DNA from: JABDBL01 sp963845445
GTDB taxonomy: Bacteria > Cyanobacteriota > Vampirovibrionia > Obscuribacterales > Obscuribacteraceae
Reading direction: 5' to 3'
Length of the DNA stretch: 64,000 nt
NCBI GenBank assembly: GCA_963845445.1
Contig: CAWJSE010000002.1
Coordinates: 744,001 to 808,000 of the forward strand
Part shown: one piece after another, positions 9,556 through 17,617 of the stretch
Numbering within the stretch: the first letter of the stretch is position 1
Layout of the letters: the number at the start of each line of letters is the position of its first letter
Position numbers and translations under genes: made by a program
The notes under the pieces: model-generated
Database searches by the model: none
What the model saw: the letters and a program-made list of their open reading frames with translations, nothing else
Told to the model about the DNA's origin: nothing

Positions 9556-10479
9556 ATGCACTCTTTGAAAGATCCACGTTTCAAATCACTTCTATTAACT
9601 GTAGCAATAATTCTATTGCAAAGCTGCACTCTGTCCGAAGATCCTACAGATACTCTCTTAAGAAGAGCGAGGAATCTTGAAAATATGGAACATTTTAGAG
9701 AAGCAGAAGAGATATACGATAAACTGGCTAATATTACCTGCAAAGACGGAGATCCGTTGCAACTTGCTGTTCTAATGTACCAAGCTAGATTCTATTTGAA
9801 AACGAAAAAGTACAGTAAAACAATACTTGCTTGCCAAAAAGCCATGAAAGTATGCGAACAAACTTATGGTGCCGATGCCTCAATCAAAGCCTCAATTTTA
9901 GCGATTTTAGCTTCTGCATATACTGGTTTAGAAGATTATGACAATGCTATATTAAACTATAAAAGCATAATAGCATTGGCGCCAAAATCTCTTTGCAGTA
10001 AAGATATGGTAGAAATTATGCCGTTGATTGATTTAGGCGACATTGAGTTCAAAAGGAATAACTTACGCTCAGCGCTCAAACTATATCAAGCCGTATATGC
10101 AAGAAGTGGGGCATTTTCTAAGTACATAATGCATAGACTTATAAACTATCGCCTGGCTCTTTGCTGGATGGCTTTAGGAGATAATAGAAAAGCATTATCT
10201 TACTTTAAAGATTCCCTGCCTTTTCTCTCTACCGATGCTGCACCGCAAGGTATAGTGAATCAGTACACATTGCTTGCATCCAAATGTAGCTCTCCTGGCC
10301 ATAAAGTTTTGGTTCCCGAAGAATACAAAGAATGGAGTGCTGGTCACAAGGAGTATGTGGATTGGCAATATGCTCGCTGCCAACCAAGTTCGAGATGCGT
10401 CTTAATGGATAAGTATACGACGCAAGATTATGACTTTGTAAATGCGATAAAACAAAGTCTAGAAGTTCGTAAGCACTAA
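9556..10479 (+). CDS. TPR-repeat lipoprotein, cassette copy 1
   Basis: A lipoprotein signal peptide ends in the lipobox LLQSC with Cys24, so the protein should be lipid-anchored outside the inner membrane. About residues 30-230 form helical pairs with TPR character, for example EHFREAEEIYDKLA, KKYSKTILACQKAMK and EDYDNAILNYKSII. The C-terminal ~45 residues carry KEYVDWQY, then PSSR, then TTQDYDFVNAI, a signature shared with the sister lipoprotein at 12174-13139. No function is known to me. Its position five bases after the glycosyltransferase suggests it scaffolds or receives the product of that enzyme. Length and layout closely match the second copy. Confidence 0.8.
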   Translation: MHSLKDPRFKSLLLTVAIILLQSCTLSEDPTDTLLRRARNLENMEHFREAEEIYDKLANITCKDGDPLQLAVLMYQARFYLKTKKYSKTILACQKAMKVCEQTYGADASIKASILAILASAYTGLEDYDNAILNYKSIIALAPKSLCSKDMVEIMPLIDLGDIEFKRNNLRSALKLYQAVYARSGAFSKYIMHRLINYRLALCWMALGDNRKALSYFKDSLPFLSTDAAPQGIVNQYTLLASKCSSPGHKVLVPEEYKEWSAGHKEYVDWQYARCQPSSRCVLMDKYTTQDYDFVNAIKQSLEVRKH

Positions 10480-10620
10480 AAGATCCCGCAAATTAGACTG
10501 CAACTTATTTGTCTAAACCCAAATCGGGCTGGTTAAGCTTATATGTACCAGATAATAAATAACTAGACTTGGAAGGGCAGATGAGCCTGCCGCACGTTTT
10601 ATATTAGGAGAAAAGAAGAA

Positions 10621-10644
10621 TATGCTAGTATGACGACTAGCATA
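10621..10644. repeat. Perfect 9-bp inverted repeat with 6-base loop
   Basis: TATGCTAGT and its exact complement ACTAGCATA flank the loop ATGACG. It lies between the two cassette copies, about 70 bases upstream of the second glycosyltransferase start. No T-run follows, so it is a poor terminator; an operator or an mRNA leader hairpin are options. No similar element was seen ahead of copy 1. Confidence 0.5.
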
Positions 10645-10716
10645 GAAATGTGCAGAATAACTTATACTCGAACTAGCGAAAATGAATGAGATTCATAAAA
10701 AGGAGAAAATTTTGGT

Positions 10717-12096
10717 TTGATCAAAAAAGTTGATCGCTCTTTGGTTTTTAGCTGTCTGCGACTTATTATTTTTTGCATCATCATCTCACACGCTAATGGT
10801 CATATTGAGAATCTTAATGGTTACTTTCATAATCAGATTATGCCTCTAGCAAAATCCGGTTTGGGCTTTGCAGTTCCAGTATCATCAAGAGCAGAAAGTA
10901 CCGTCTCTGACTTTCTTACATTTTACGCAGCCGGGCTGCTCAACAAAGATCGATTAGAAAATAGTCTACAGCTAGACGTATATAATCCAGTTTTGTTTAC
11001 TCAAGCTATAAATCGGGTCATAGCACCGCTGAAAGCCCAAGGAACATATTGTCTTCAATATCCACCAACATTTTTTGCTTTAATCACGCCACTCGCCTAT
11101 TTTAAGCTTTACACAGCCTGGCGAATATGGTTTTTTGCTTCCGTAATTTCAATAATCATTGCTTACATTTTTATAGCCTATGATTCACTGAAAAATAGAC
11201 CGCTGCTTTTATGCGGTTTATTAATCGCCTTAACCACTTTTCCAGTGACCCAGATTTTCTTTATTGGACAAACTTCCGGTATTGAAATGGCGCTAATAGC
11301 ATTATCATTTAGATTTCTTATTGATAGAAAATATTTTTGGGCAGGCATAATAGCGGCTCTTTCATTGCTTAAAATGCAACAAATGCTTATTATCTTAATC
11401 CCAGGATTTTGTATGGGTAAAAAAGATTTTCTAAAGGGCGTTCTTTTGATGGCTGCATTTGAAGCGATGCTATCAGTAGTTGTGATCGGCAATTCTAATG
11501 TGCTAAATTTTCTCAGAATAAATTATATGGCAGAAGTACTTCATTCATTTAGTGATGGAAATGATGTTTGGCTATATGTTACTTTTCGCGGCATGCTGCA
11601 GTGTTTGCCATGGTTTATTTCAACTGCAGATAAAATAGCCGGTGCAGCTTATATTCTAGTATTTCTAGCGTTATGTGTGCTGTGGCTAAAGGTTTTTCCC
11701 CCATTTCAGAAAATTAGTTCTCAGTCCGTCCAACTGACAGCATCTCTTAGCAGTATCGCATTGATTATATTTAGTCTGCACGGCTATTGGTTTGATTCTG
11801 CGTTCTATATTATTCCTTGTCTTTGGCTATATATTTGGAGTACCTCTGATAACGAGGACTACACTATGCGCCAAGCTATTGTTCGATTTATTATCTCCCT
11901 AATTGTTTTCTATGTTCCTTTCTTCTTTTGGGATAATCTAGTTTGGTCTTCTGTTGCTGACAATACAGTTACTTGGTATCAAATAAATATTTTCTGCTTA
12001 GGAATGCTGTTACTGTGCTGCGCGGTAATAGCTCTTATTTTAGAATTTAGGAAATGTCTCAGGTTATCCTCGCAGAATATCGGCTCCATGCCCTAA
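10717..12096 (+). CDS. GT87-like polytopic membrane glycosyltransferase, copy 2 (intact)
   Basis: Intact sister of the gene at 8199-9550. A short cytoplasmic start is followed by a first helix around residues 10-25, then a loop with the acidic DFLTFYAAGLLNKDRL that probably holds the catalytic Asp of this GT-C type fold. Next come QYPPTFFALITPLAYF, a GQTSGIEMALIALSFRF helix, SLLKMQQMLIIL and several more hydrophobic segments to residue ~450. The start is TTG with AGGAG some 11 bases upstream, a long spacing. Hallmarks resemble polyprenyl-phosphate-dependent mannosyl/arabinosyl transferases (GT87, DUF2029), but the sugar and acceptor are unknown. The paired TPR lipoprotein follows. Confidence 0.75.
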   Translation: MIKKVDRSLVFSCLRLIIFCIIISHANGHIENLNGYFHNQIMPLAKSGLGFAVPVSSRAESTVSDFLTFYAAGLLNKDRLENSLQLDVYNPVLFTQAINRVIAPLKAQGTYCLQYPPTFFALITPLAYFKLYTAWRIWFFASVISIIIAYIFIAYDSLKNRPLLLCGLLIALTTFPVTQIFFIGQTSGIEMALIALSFRFLIDRKYFWAGIIAALSLLKMQQMLIILIPGFCMGKKDFLKGVLLMAAFEAMLSVVVIGNSNVLNFLRINYMAEVLHSFSDGNDVWLYVTFRGMLQCLPWFISTADKIAGAAYILVFLALCVLWLKVFPPFQKISSQSVQLTASLSSIALIIFSLHGYWFDSAFYIIPCLWLYIWSTSDNEDYTMRQAIVRFIISLIVFYVPFFFWDNLVWSSVADNTVTWYQINIFCLGMLLLCCAVIALILEFRKCLRLSSQNIGSMP

Positions 12097-12173
12097 GTAT
12101 CAAGCAAGGAAATTTATTTTGAGTTGATCTTAATTGCCTTGCCAATAGAGATTCGTATTTTAGAAGATCGAAC

Positions 12174-13139
12174 ATGTCGAAATCAAAGTGTAATGCGAGT
12201 AAATTAAAAATGAATATCTCAAATAAATTCTATAATTTGCTCGTTCTGATGATGGTGATGGTTCTATTACAAAGTTGCTCGATTCTAGAAACTCCGGTAG
12301 ATGCTCTTTTACGCAAAGCTCGGGACTGCGAATTTTCCGGACAGTTTGCTAAAACAGAGGCACTTTACGACCAAGCTTACAATTTGAATGCTAAAGCAGA
12401 CCGCATGCAACTTTCAATCCTTTTAGACAAAGCTAGATTCCTTTTGCGGGTTCAAAATTACAATGAAGCAATACTCTCCGCTAAGAAAGGCTTGCAGCTG
12501 TGCCAGTCGCTACTTGGTCCCAATGATATGCTTAACTCTTCTTTCTTATTTATATTAGCCTCTGCTTATGACAATTTAAAAGAATATGACAAAGCAACAA
12601 TGATATACAACCACATAATAGCATTCGCCCCAAACTCCCCTTGCAGCAAGGAGCTAGTAATGTTAATACCGTTGATTAAATTGGGTGATATTGAATTCAA
12701 GAATAATCATTTGCATCAAGCTTTTATACTCTACAAACGGGCTTATGCAATAGCAGAACCAGCAGAAATAATGTGCATGATCATAAGCTATCGCTTGGCT
12801 CTCTGCTGTGTTTCTATGCATCAAAATATAGAAGCAGATTTTTATTTTAAACAGGCATTACCCCGCAACGCCCACCATTCGGCGCCTAAAGATATATACC
12901 TCACGTATGCCAAATTCTTAGAAAAATCAGGTAAATTTGGCAGTATGGCAGGAGCGGTAGATGAATCCGCTAAATGGTACGCCAAACACAAGGAATATCA
13001 GGATTGGTATTTTCAAAGAACCCGCCCAGGTTCTAGACGTAGACTGCTCGATATATACAACGAGCAAGATTATAATCTTGTTGACGCAATTCAACAGAAC
13101 GCTAAAAAGGAACAGCCATTACGAAGAGAATCCAATTGA
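12174..13139 (+). CDS. TPR-repeat lipoprotein, cassette copy 2
   Basis: Paralogue of the lipoprotein at 9556-10479. From the first ATG the lipobox LLQSC has Cys35; from an internal ATG at 12210 it would be Cys23, matching copy 1 (Cys24), and both copies then share GAGTAAAT just before the ATG. The later start is therefore plausible. TPR-like helix pairs include GQFAKTEALYDQAY and KEYDKATMIYNHII. The C-terminus repeats the shared signature: KEYQDWYF, PGSRRRLLD, then EQDYNLVDAI. The two copies are clearly divergent, so the duplication is not recent. No function is known to me; surface or periplasmic location is inferred from the lipobox. Confidence 0.8.
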   Translation: MSKSKCNASKLKMNISNKFYNLLVLMMVMVLLQSCSILETPVDALLRKARDCEFSGQFAKTEALYDQAYNLNAKADRMQLSILLDKARFLLRVQNYNEAILSAKKGLQLCQSLLGPNDMLNSSFLFILASAYDNLKEYDKATMIYNHIIAFAPNSPCSKELVMLIPLIKLGDIEFKNNHLHQAFILYKRAYAIAEPAEIMCMIISYRLALCCVSMHQNIEADFYFKQALPRNAHHSAPKDIYLTYAKFLEKSGKFGSMAGAVDESAKWYAKHKEYQDWYFQRTRPGSRRRLLDIYNEQDYNLVDAIQQNAKKEQPLRRESN

Positions 13140-13165
13140 GCAAGCCGGCTAAGAGAGAACATTTT

Positions 13166-13264
13166 ATGAAAAGTGAGCAATCAAACGAATCACCGAAGAT
13201 TTCCTCTCCAACGTCTTTTGAAACTTCTTCTATAGTTGATGACTACAGTGTTTATCGGGTCTGA
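13166..13264 (+). CDS. Possible small protein of 32 residues
   Basis: A short frame MKSEQSNESPKISSPTSF... ending VYRV begins 27 bases after the TPR lipoprotein stop, with AGAGAG nine bases upstream. It is hydrophilic, Ser-rich and has no recognisable motif. It may be the start of a decayed gene or noise. Copy 1 of the cassette has nothing equivalent. Confidence 0.2.
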   Translation: MKSEQSNESPKISSPTSFETSSIVDDYSVYRV

Positions 13265-13566
13265 GTAGTTTTAGAACGAAAATGCACGCTAAGCTAATTG
13301 GCTTCCAGTCATAGGTCTTGGCAATGTCTATTGAAAACTATTCAAACAATTTAAATTTAAGACCTGTCAACTAGTTGTATTGTTTACTATTCGTACATTG
13401 GTATTATCATCTTATATAAGTTATCTATTGTGGACTTGTACAAGAGCCAACAATTTATATGTCTATATTTAAATGGTGCAAATTCAGACTATTCGTTGCT
13501 GTTCCCAATCAGCGATCCGTTGTACAGTCAACAATACGTCTCGTTAAACTACAATCATGCCCCTGG
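13265..13566. other. Intergenic, no gene seen
   Basis: AT-rich sequence between the lipoprotein cassette and the toxin-antitoxin pair. I see no frame with a start signal, no tRNA and no strong hairpin. It probably marks the border between two unrelated units. Confidence 0.5.
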
Positions 13567-13596
13567 TTGACAATTTGGTATACTGATTCGTATACA
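13567..13596 (+). promoter_or_regulatory. Promoter with overlapping GTATAC repeats, likely toxin-antitoxin operator
   Basis: TTGACA (13567-13572) and TATACA (13591-13596) are 18 bases apart. Two palindromic GTATAC hexamers, at 13578-13583 and 13590-13595, are spaced 12 bases centre to centre, about one helical turn, and the second overlaps the -10. That layout suits autorepression by the antitoxin encoded next. AAGAGGA precedes the antitoxin ATG at a good distance. Confidence 0.6.
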
Positions 13597-13621
13597 TTCA
13601 GCGTTCAAGAGGAATGATAAT

Positions 13622-13897
13622 ATGTCTTCTGTCAATCAAAGACACAAAAAACAAAGAACGATAAAAGCCTTTGACACCGATATCGTACTGATTAACCATC
13701 AGGCTCAAGAGCTGGGGTGTTCAGCAGCCGACATTATTCATTCAATGTGTGAAGATCTGCGCAAAGCAGTGTATCTACAAGAGATTGGGGAAACCTTCGA
13801 CCTGATGCGTGCCAACCCTGAAGAACTGGCTCAGTTCGAAGCCGAACAAAATGCGTGGGATTCGACTCTCTCAGATGGTTTAAATGATGCCCATTAA
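13622..13897 (+). CDS. Putative antitoxin of a MazF-type pair
   Basis: A 91-residue protein directly upstream of, and overlapping by 14 bases, a MazF/PemK-like toxin. The basic N-terminus (HKKQRTIKAFDTDIV) and the helix QAQELGCSAADIIHSMCEDLRK are compatible with a small ribbon-helix-helix-like DNA-binding unit. The acidic C-terminus (ETFDLMRANPEELAQFEAEQ) would bind and neutralise the toxin. It is not a classical AbrB-fold MazE. The role is assigned mainly from position and charge layout. It probably represses its own promoter through the GTATAC repeats just upstream. Confidence 0.65.
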   Translation: MSSVNQRHKKQRTIKAFDTDIVLINHQAQELGCSAADIIHSMCEDLRKAVYLQEIGETFDLMRANPEELAQFEAEQNAWDSTLSDGLNDAH

Positions 13898-14237
13898 AGG
13901 TGAGGTTTGGGACATAAATCTCGATCCCACCCAAGGCCATGAACAAGCTAAGACTCGCCCTTGTATAGTAATTAGCAATGATCAGATGAACACCAAAATG
14001 GCATTGAGCATAGTGGTGCCATTAACCGGCACCGGCTGGTATACAACGACAGGTAAATTATCACCTGCAATGGTAGAAATTCTTGCCGGAGACAGCGGAC
14101 TATCCAAAAACAGCTATTCAATGGCTTTTCAGCTTAGAACAGTGTCTCATTCGCGATTCGCTCAAAAGCGAGGAGCGCTGAGTCCAACAAAGTTGTTAGA
14201 AGTGGTGCGTTCAGTGCAGGACATCATCAATTTTTAA
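13884..14237 (+). CDS. MazF/PemK-family endoribonuclease toxin
   Basis: The 117-residue protein opens with GEVWDINLDPTQGHEQAKTRP, the conserved start of this family, in which the loop after strand 1 and the Arg of KTRP form part of the active site. CIVISND and VVPLTGT follow as usual strands, and SYSMAFQLRTVSHSRF matches the region holding the second conserved basic site. These toxins cut mRNA at short sequences and are held inactive by the co-expressed antitoxin. Two ATG codons (13884, 13887) are possible starts; the overlap with the antitoxin implies translational coupling. It looks full-length and intact. Confidence 0.88.
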   Translation: MMPIKGEVWDINLDPTQGHEQAKTRPCIVISNDQMNTKMALSIVVPLTGTGWYTTTGKLSPAMVEILAGDSGLSKNSYSMAFQLRTVSHSRFAQKRGALSPTKLLEVVRSVQDIINF

Positions 14238-14559
14238 GTGATACACTACCTCCCCGGACAGAGCTCGGACTTCCATCTGCCATTCGATTTGGTGGCTGGA
14301 AGTGTAAGAAGTGTGGCGCTCTGGTAAACCGTAGACCATCAACGAACTAGCGTAAATTAGTAGAGATAAATCGCGCCGGCTTGGCCCAGCCAATGCCGAT
14401 AGAACTGCTACACAAATTCGGCACAAGAGGGTCTGATAATGTATATTATGTTTCATTCGTCTCGAAACACTGAATTTATGGGATGACCAAAACTTCAATG
14501 TGCGACCCAATCATCCCTATGATATTCTTCGATTATAGACATGCTCACGGAACAATCTC
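14238..14559. other. Intergenic, no gene seen
   Basis: About 320 bases after the toxin. The only long frame, on the minus strand, has an unlikely Arg/Ser/His-rich composition and no start signal, so I treat it as chance. No RNA gene or strong hairpin was recognised. Confidence 0.45.
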
Positions 14560-14895
14560 ATGACTTATCAAATTACATGGAAGGCAATGTCCACAGAGCA
14601 TGGTGAAATAGTTGGCACAGAAGAAGCTGATGCACCCTCCGCCCTGGAAGCTTTAAATCTATGCCGCTCACCTATTATTTCTAAATTGAGCCAAGCTGGC
14701 CAATTCATTATTCTGAACATCAATCTTCAAAGCAACGATGGCACACCAGTCACGGTTGATTTACGCTCGATATATCAGTTTTTAAACAGCCTCAATTCGG
14801 AGGGCGGTTTGGTCAAATATGAAAATCCGCCTGAAACATTTACCATAAGATTTGGCGACCAGCCGCCCGAAGACCAAACAAATCAATCCAATTAA
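14560..14895 (+). CDS. Hypothetical protein, 111 residues
   Basis: I recognise no family. The sequence alternates charged and hydrophobic residues as in a small soluble protein: an N-terminal strand-like YQITWKAM, a helix APSALEALNLCRSP, then strands FIILNINL and TVDLRSIYQFL, and an acidic Pro/Gln-rich tail. There is no signal peptide or membrane segment. It stands alone between two non-coding stretches, and no clear ribosome-binding site precedes the ATG. Codon use looks like that of neighbouring genes, which supports a real gene. Confidence 0.5.
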   Translation: MTYQITWKAMSTEHGEIVGTEEADAPSALEALNLCRSPIISKLSQAGQFIILNINLQSNDGTPVTVDLRSIYQFLNSLNSEGGLVKYENPPETFTIRFGDQPPEDQTNQSN

Positions 14896-15449
14896 TAGCT
14901 CGTTCGCCCTGTAGGGCTGCAATCAGCAAATTAGATGGCCACCTCACCTTTTCCACTTTGCATCATCCTCGTTCAGTCCACTCGTCGACCATACAACTGG
15001 TAGAGAACTAAATTATTAGTCTGAAAGTACTAATAAGCAGTCTATTCGCATAAAAGGCATAAAAAATGCACTCAATAATCTATCCTAATTGATCAGTAAT
15101 ACATTTGGAATGAGTATCAAATATTAATAGTAGTATTATGCACTGTATGTCTATTAGACGGGTAGTATTGTCGACCTGTGTAATAGTGGTCCAGTGGAAT
15201 ACTGGACAGCGCGAATAGTTCTAAATATGAATGCCTGCCAATGGCTTGAATGGCTATTGATATCAAACCGCAAACAAAAATCGTGGCTCGTCCGCAGGCT
15301 TGATTACAGCCGCTTTCATCTAAAATCAAAACTATAATGATACCGAATTCGATACCATGTAAAATGAATATAACTAAGGCAAAGCTCTCCTTGCCATCTG
15401 CCAATCGCAACGATATTTTTCGTTCTTTGAATTTACCCCGCCAGAAAAA
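14896..15449. other. Long intergenic stretch; one short perfect hairpin
   Basis: No convincing gene. A minus-strand frame covers part of it, but that frame begins inside the antisense of a tRNA and is spurious. A perfect 7-bp stem, GTCCAGT / ACTGGAC with loop GGAAT, lies at 15189-15207 without a following T-run. Confidence 0.4.
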
Positions 15450-15477
15450 TTGACGCTCTCCCTCAAGGCTGTAGAAT
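15450..15477 (+). promoter_or_regulatory. Promoter of tRNA-Leu
   Basis: TTGACG (15450-15455) and TAGAAT (15472-15477) are separated by 16 bases. The tRNA begins 14 bases after the -10 box, leaving a short leader as expected for a monocistronic tRNA. Confidence 0.6.
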
Positions 15478-15490
15478 AAAGGGTTCTCAC

Positions 15491-15574
15491 GCCTTTGTGT
15501 CGGAACTGGTATACGAGCCGCACTTAAAATGCGGTGCCCGTAAGGGATTGAGGGTTCGAATCCCTCCAAAGGCA
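15491..15574 (+). tRNA. tRNA-Leu(UAA)
   Basis: A full class II cloverleaf can be folded by eye. The acceptor stem GCCTTTG pairs with CAAAGGC, followed by discriminator A. The anticodon arm CCGCA-CTTAAAA-TGCGG shows anticodon TAA. The long variable arm has the stem CCC-GTAA-GGG. The T arm is GAGGG-TTCGAAT-CCCTC. The 3' CCA is not encoded, so the CCA-adding enzyme seen at 39-41 kb would supply it. A T-rich run follows directly. Confidence 0.95.
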
Positions 15575-15619
15575 ATTTTTCAGATCATTTACTATTTGAC
15601 AATCAATCGCAACAAAAAC

Positions 15620-16033
15620 TTATTTCTTAGCCAAAACGTAACGGGCGAACAAAAATGACATTCCCGTTAACAAACTGGTAAAACAAAAAAGTATTAATAA
15701 ACTGAGTCCATAAAGCCTTGCAGCAGCCATATTTTTGCCAATAAATCCCAGCGAAAAGGCCGGTATACTCAGTACGAACCAAAAAACCCCATAAAAAACT
15801 AAGGCAACTAAAAATTGTCCTTCCAGCATTGCTCTAACTGCAGGTCTAACAATGCCGATAATCACGGCGATTAAACCACCTACCCCGGCAATCCAATTAC
15901 CATTGACCATAATAGTACGCCACATCGGATCTGGAGAATTATCGCCTAGCCAGATGCGCGAATACTTATAAATCAACAGCAGGCCCAGGCCAATAAATAA
16001 ACTAGGATCTAAAAATTTTTTCAATGGTATCAC
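15620..16033 (-). CDS. Small integral membrane protein, unknown
   Basis: A 137-residue protein with four likely membrane helices: around residues 10-27 (LFIGLGLLLIYKYS), 46-64 (WIAGVGGLIAVIIGIV), 74-98 (FLVALVFYGVFWFVLSIPAF) and 108-132 (LYGLSLLILFCFTSLL). Basic residues mark both ends. I see no catalytic motif or known family. It lies 28 bases downstream of the FAH-family gene on the same strand and may share its transcript. Confidence 0.6.
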   Translation of the reverse strand: MIPLKKFLDPSLFIGLGLLLIYKYSRIWLGDNSPDPMWRTIMVNGNWIAGVGGLIAVIIGIVRPAVRAMLEGQFLVALVFYGVFWFVLSIPAFSLGFIGKNMAAARLYGLSLLILFCFTSLLTGMSFLFARYVLAKK

Positions 16034-16061
16034 CGATAATACCGACTATAACAGTGGATAA

Positions 16062-16922
16062 TTATATTATCGCACCATGATCGAAGACTCGTTCTTCTTT
16101 CAGTAATTTAACTTTATTTTCTAATGAACCAATGTTTTCTACTTCCAATTGAACAACGTCTCCATCTTTCAGCCAAGGATATCTGGCCGAACCTATTTCC
16201 TTGCCAGTGGCAGGATCTAATTGAGCCATAAACTCCGCAATACAGCCACTACCAATGGTACCTGACCCTAGTATATAACCAGGATGCAAACTTATGTTAT
16301 ATTGACCTAGAAAGTGCATTAACCTAGGAAAAGTCCAGGCCTGCTTTTTACTGGTTTTGGGATGCTCATAATAAATAGAATTATAGTTAGATGAAAGACG
16401 CTCTTCTCCATTAACCTTCAATCTCATAGATAGATCAAAGACACCATTATTGTCCATTGCTAAATCCGCCGGCGAAATAAATTTGGGTCCCAAGCTCTTT
16501 CCGATTATAGCTTTACTATTGGCAGGACCTAGTCCGAGCATATCCTTTAATTGCACGTCTCTAGCAGACCAATCATTGAGGATGGTAATTAAGCAGTGGT
16601 CTTGAAAAAACTTCAAGGCATGATCGAAACTCTCTATTAGGACAGACTGAGTTATCAGGCAAGCTAATTCTAATTCATAATCAGCTGCTTTAACTGACGA
16701 CGGAACAATCACTTCATCCTGATCAAAATATACTTTTTCAGGTGGCAAATCGTTTACATAATATGCCGCATAATCGTACCAACCAGGCCATATACTTGTG
16801 CCCCTTTTCTCCCTGATTTGGCGCACATGCTTTTCAAAGCCTAAAAAATCCATAAGTATCTGCGGTTGGGGTATTATTTTCCCAAGCATTTCAATTTTGG
16901 CTATTTCTCTTTTATATGGCAA
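16062..16922 (-). CDS. Fumarylacetoacetate hydrolase (FAH) family protein
   Basis: Residues ~25-280 fit the FAH fold. MDFLGFEKHVRQIRE and WYDYAAYYVND form the entry region. DYELELACLI supplies the metal-binding Glu pair, NDWSARDVQ is the signature loop, and LGPKFISPADL and GTIGSGC follow in order. Members hydrolyse or isomerise acyl-pyruvate-type substrates with Mg2+, often in aromatic degradation; no such pathway is adjacent. The only start in frame is TTG at 16922, preceded by GGGAAG. The frame stays open ~20 codons upstream without a start, and an ATG just upstream would come into frame if one A were removed, so the N-terminus is uncertain. Confidence 0.8.
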   Translation of the reverse strand: MPYKREIAKIEMLGKIIPQPQILMDFLGFEKHVRQIREKRGTSIWPGWYDYAAYYVNDLPPEKVYFDQDEVIVPSSVKAADYELELACLITQSVLIESFDHALKFFQDHCLITILNDWSARDVQLKDMLGLGPANSKAIIGKSLGPKFISPADLAMDNNGVFDLSMRLKVNGEERLSSNYNSIYYEHPKTSKKQAWTFPRLMHFLGQYNISLHPGYILGSGTIGSGCIAEFMAQLDPATGKEIGSARYPWLKDGDVVQLEVENIGSLENKVKLLKEERVFDHGAII

Positions 16923-17044
16923 AGATTTTTCTTCCCAGCATTTGAGTTGTTTCCAGCCCGGATTATCGCATGCTTCGCACCTAAATTAAATTGATTGCTA
17001 AAAAGGTAAAATAGAAATCAGACATCCACTAGGACAATCAAGAT

Positions 17045-17416
17045 ATGAAACACTCCCAAGGTTTTGAAAAACTGATATCAAGCATAAAACCAAACATTTC
17101 TGAGATTTCAATTGAGAATGTTTTAGGCAAGCGCCAGAATAGCGAGCCTTTTATCCTTATAGACGTCCGTGAAGATCACGAATGGGACACAAGTCACATT
17201 GAAGGAGCTATTCACATAGGCAAGGGCATTATCGAGAGAGATATCGAAAAGCATTTCCCAGATCCCAGTACCTGCCTAATTCTATATTGTGGCGGTGGTT
17301 ACCGCTCAGCCCTATCATGCGAGAGCCTTCAACGGATGGGGTACACAAATGTCCACTCTTTGGAGGGTGGTTTTAGGTCCTGGTGCGATAAAACCTTACC
17401 AATTTTGCAGAAATAG
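17045..17416 (+). CDS. Single-domain rhodanese
   Basis: A 123-residue rhodanese domain. ILIDVREDHEWDTSHIEGA is the classic CH2A segment. The active-site loop CGGGYRS has the catalytic Cys82, which takes up a sulfane sulfur as persulfide. GYTNVHSLEGGFRSW closes the fold. It probably transfers sulfur in the cytosol; there is no signal peptide. It is divergent from the FAH gene and 200 bases ahead of an XRE regulator, without an obvious operon partner. Being close to biotin genes it could support sulfur supply to BioB, but that is only a thought from context. Confidence 0.9.
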   Translation: MKHSQGFEKLISSIKPNISEISIENVLGKRQNSEPFILIDVREDHEWDTSHIEGAIHIGKGIIERDIEKHFPDPSTCLILYCGGGYRSALSCESLQRMGYTNVHSLEGGFRSWCDKTLPILQK

Positions 17417-17542
17417 CGCGGAAAGGTCATCTAGCCAACACTTTCCACTGTCGCGTTTAAGGTATCACCTTTCCGGTGCGAAAAATCACTAAATTTTGCT
17501 ATTCACAGGCCAGTACTAGCTCTTGATATCATGGTGATGTGT

Positions 17543-17562
17543 CACGTTATCAGGACACGTTA
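17543..17562. promoter_or_regulatory. Tandem CACGTTA direct repeat upstream of XRE regulator
   Basis: Two CACGTTA copies (17543-17549, 17556-17562) start 13 bases apart, 55 bases before the regulator ATG. Spacing near one helix turn suggests a binding site for a dimer, possibly the XRE protein itself. No promoter boxes were clear enough to call. Confidence 0.35.
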
Positions 17563-17617
17563 ACAAACGGCGTATCTCTGGCGTTGGCGGGGTATCAAAT
17601 ATTTAGGTGACAAGGTA

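Noticed and set aside
14211..14510. 99-codon minus-strand frame after the MazF toxin
   Set aside because: Overlaps the toxin end, odd composition, no ribosome-binding site.
15117..15575. 152-codon minus-strand frame beginning MPLEGFEPSIPYG
   Set aside because: Its start is the antisense of tRNA-Leu(UAA), a well-known source of false proteins, and the rest lacks family-like sequence.
16923..16985. N-terminal extension of the FAH-family gene
   Set aside because: The frame is open but has no start codon; a one-base change would add an ATG, yet the TTG at 16922 with GGGAAG is sufficient.
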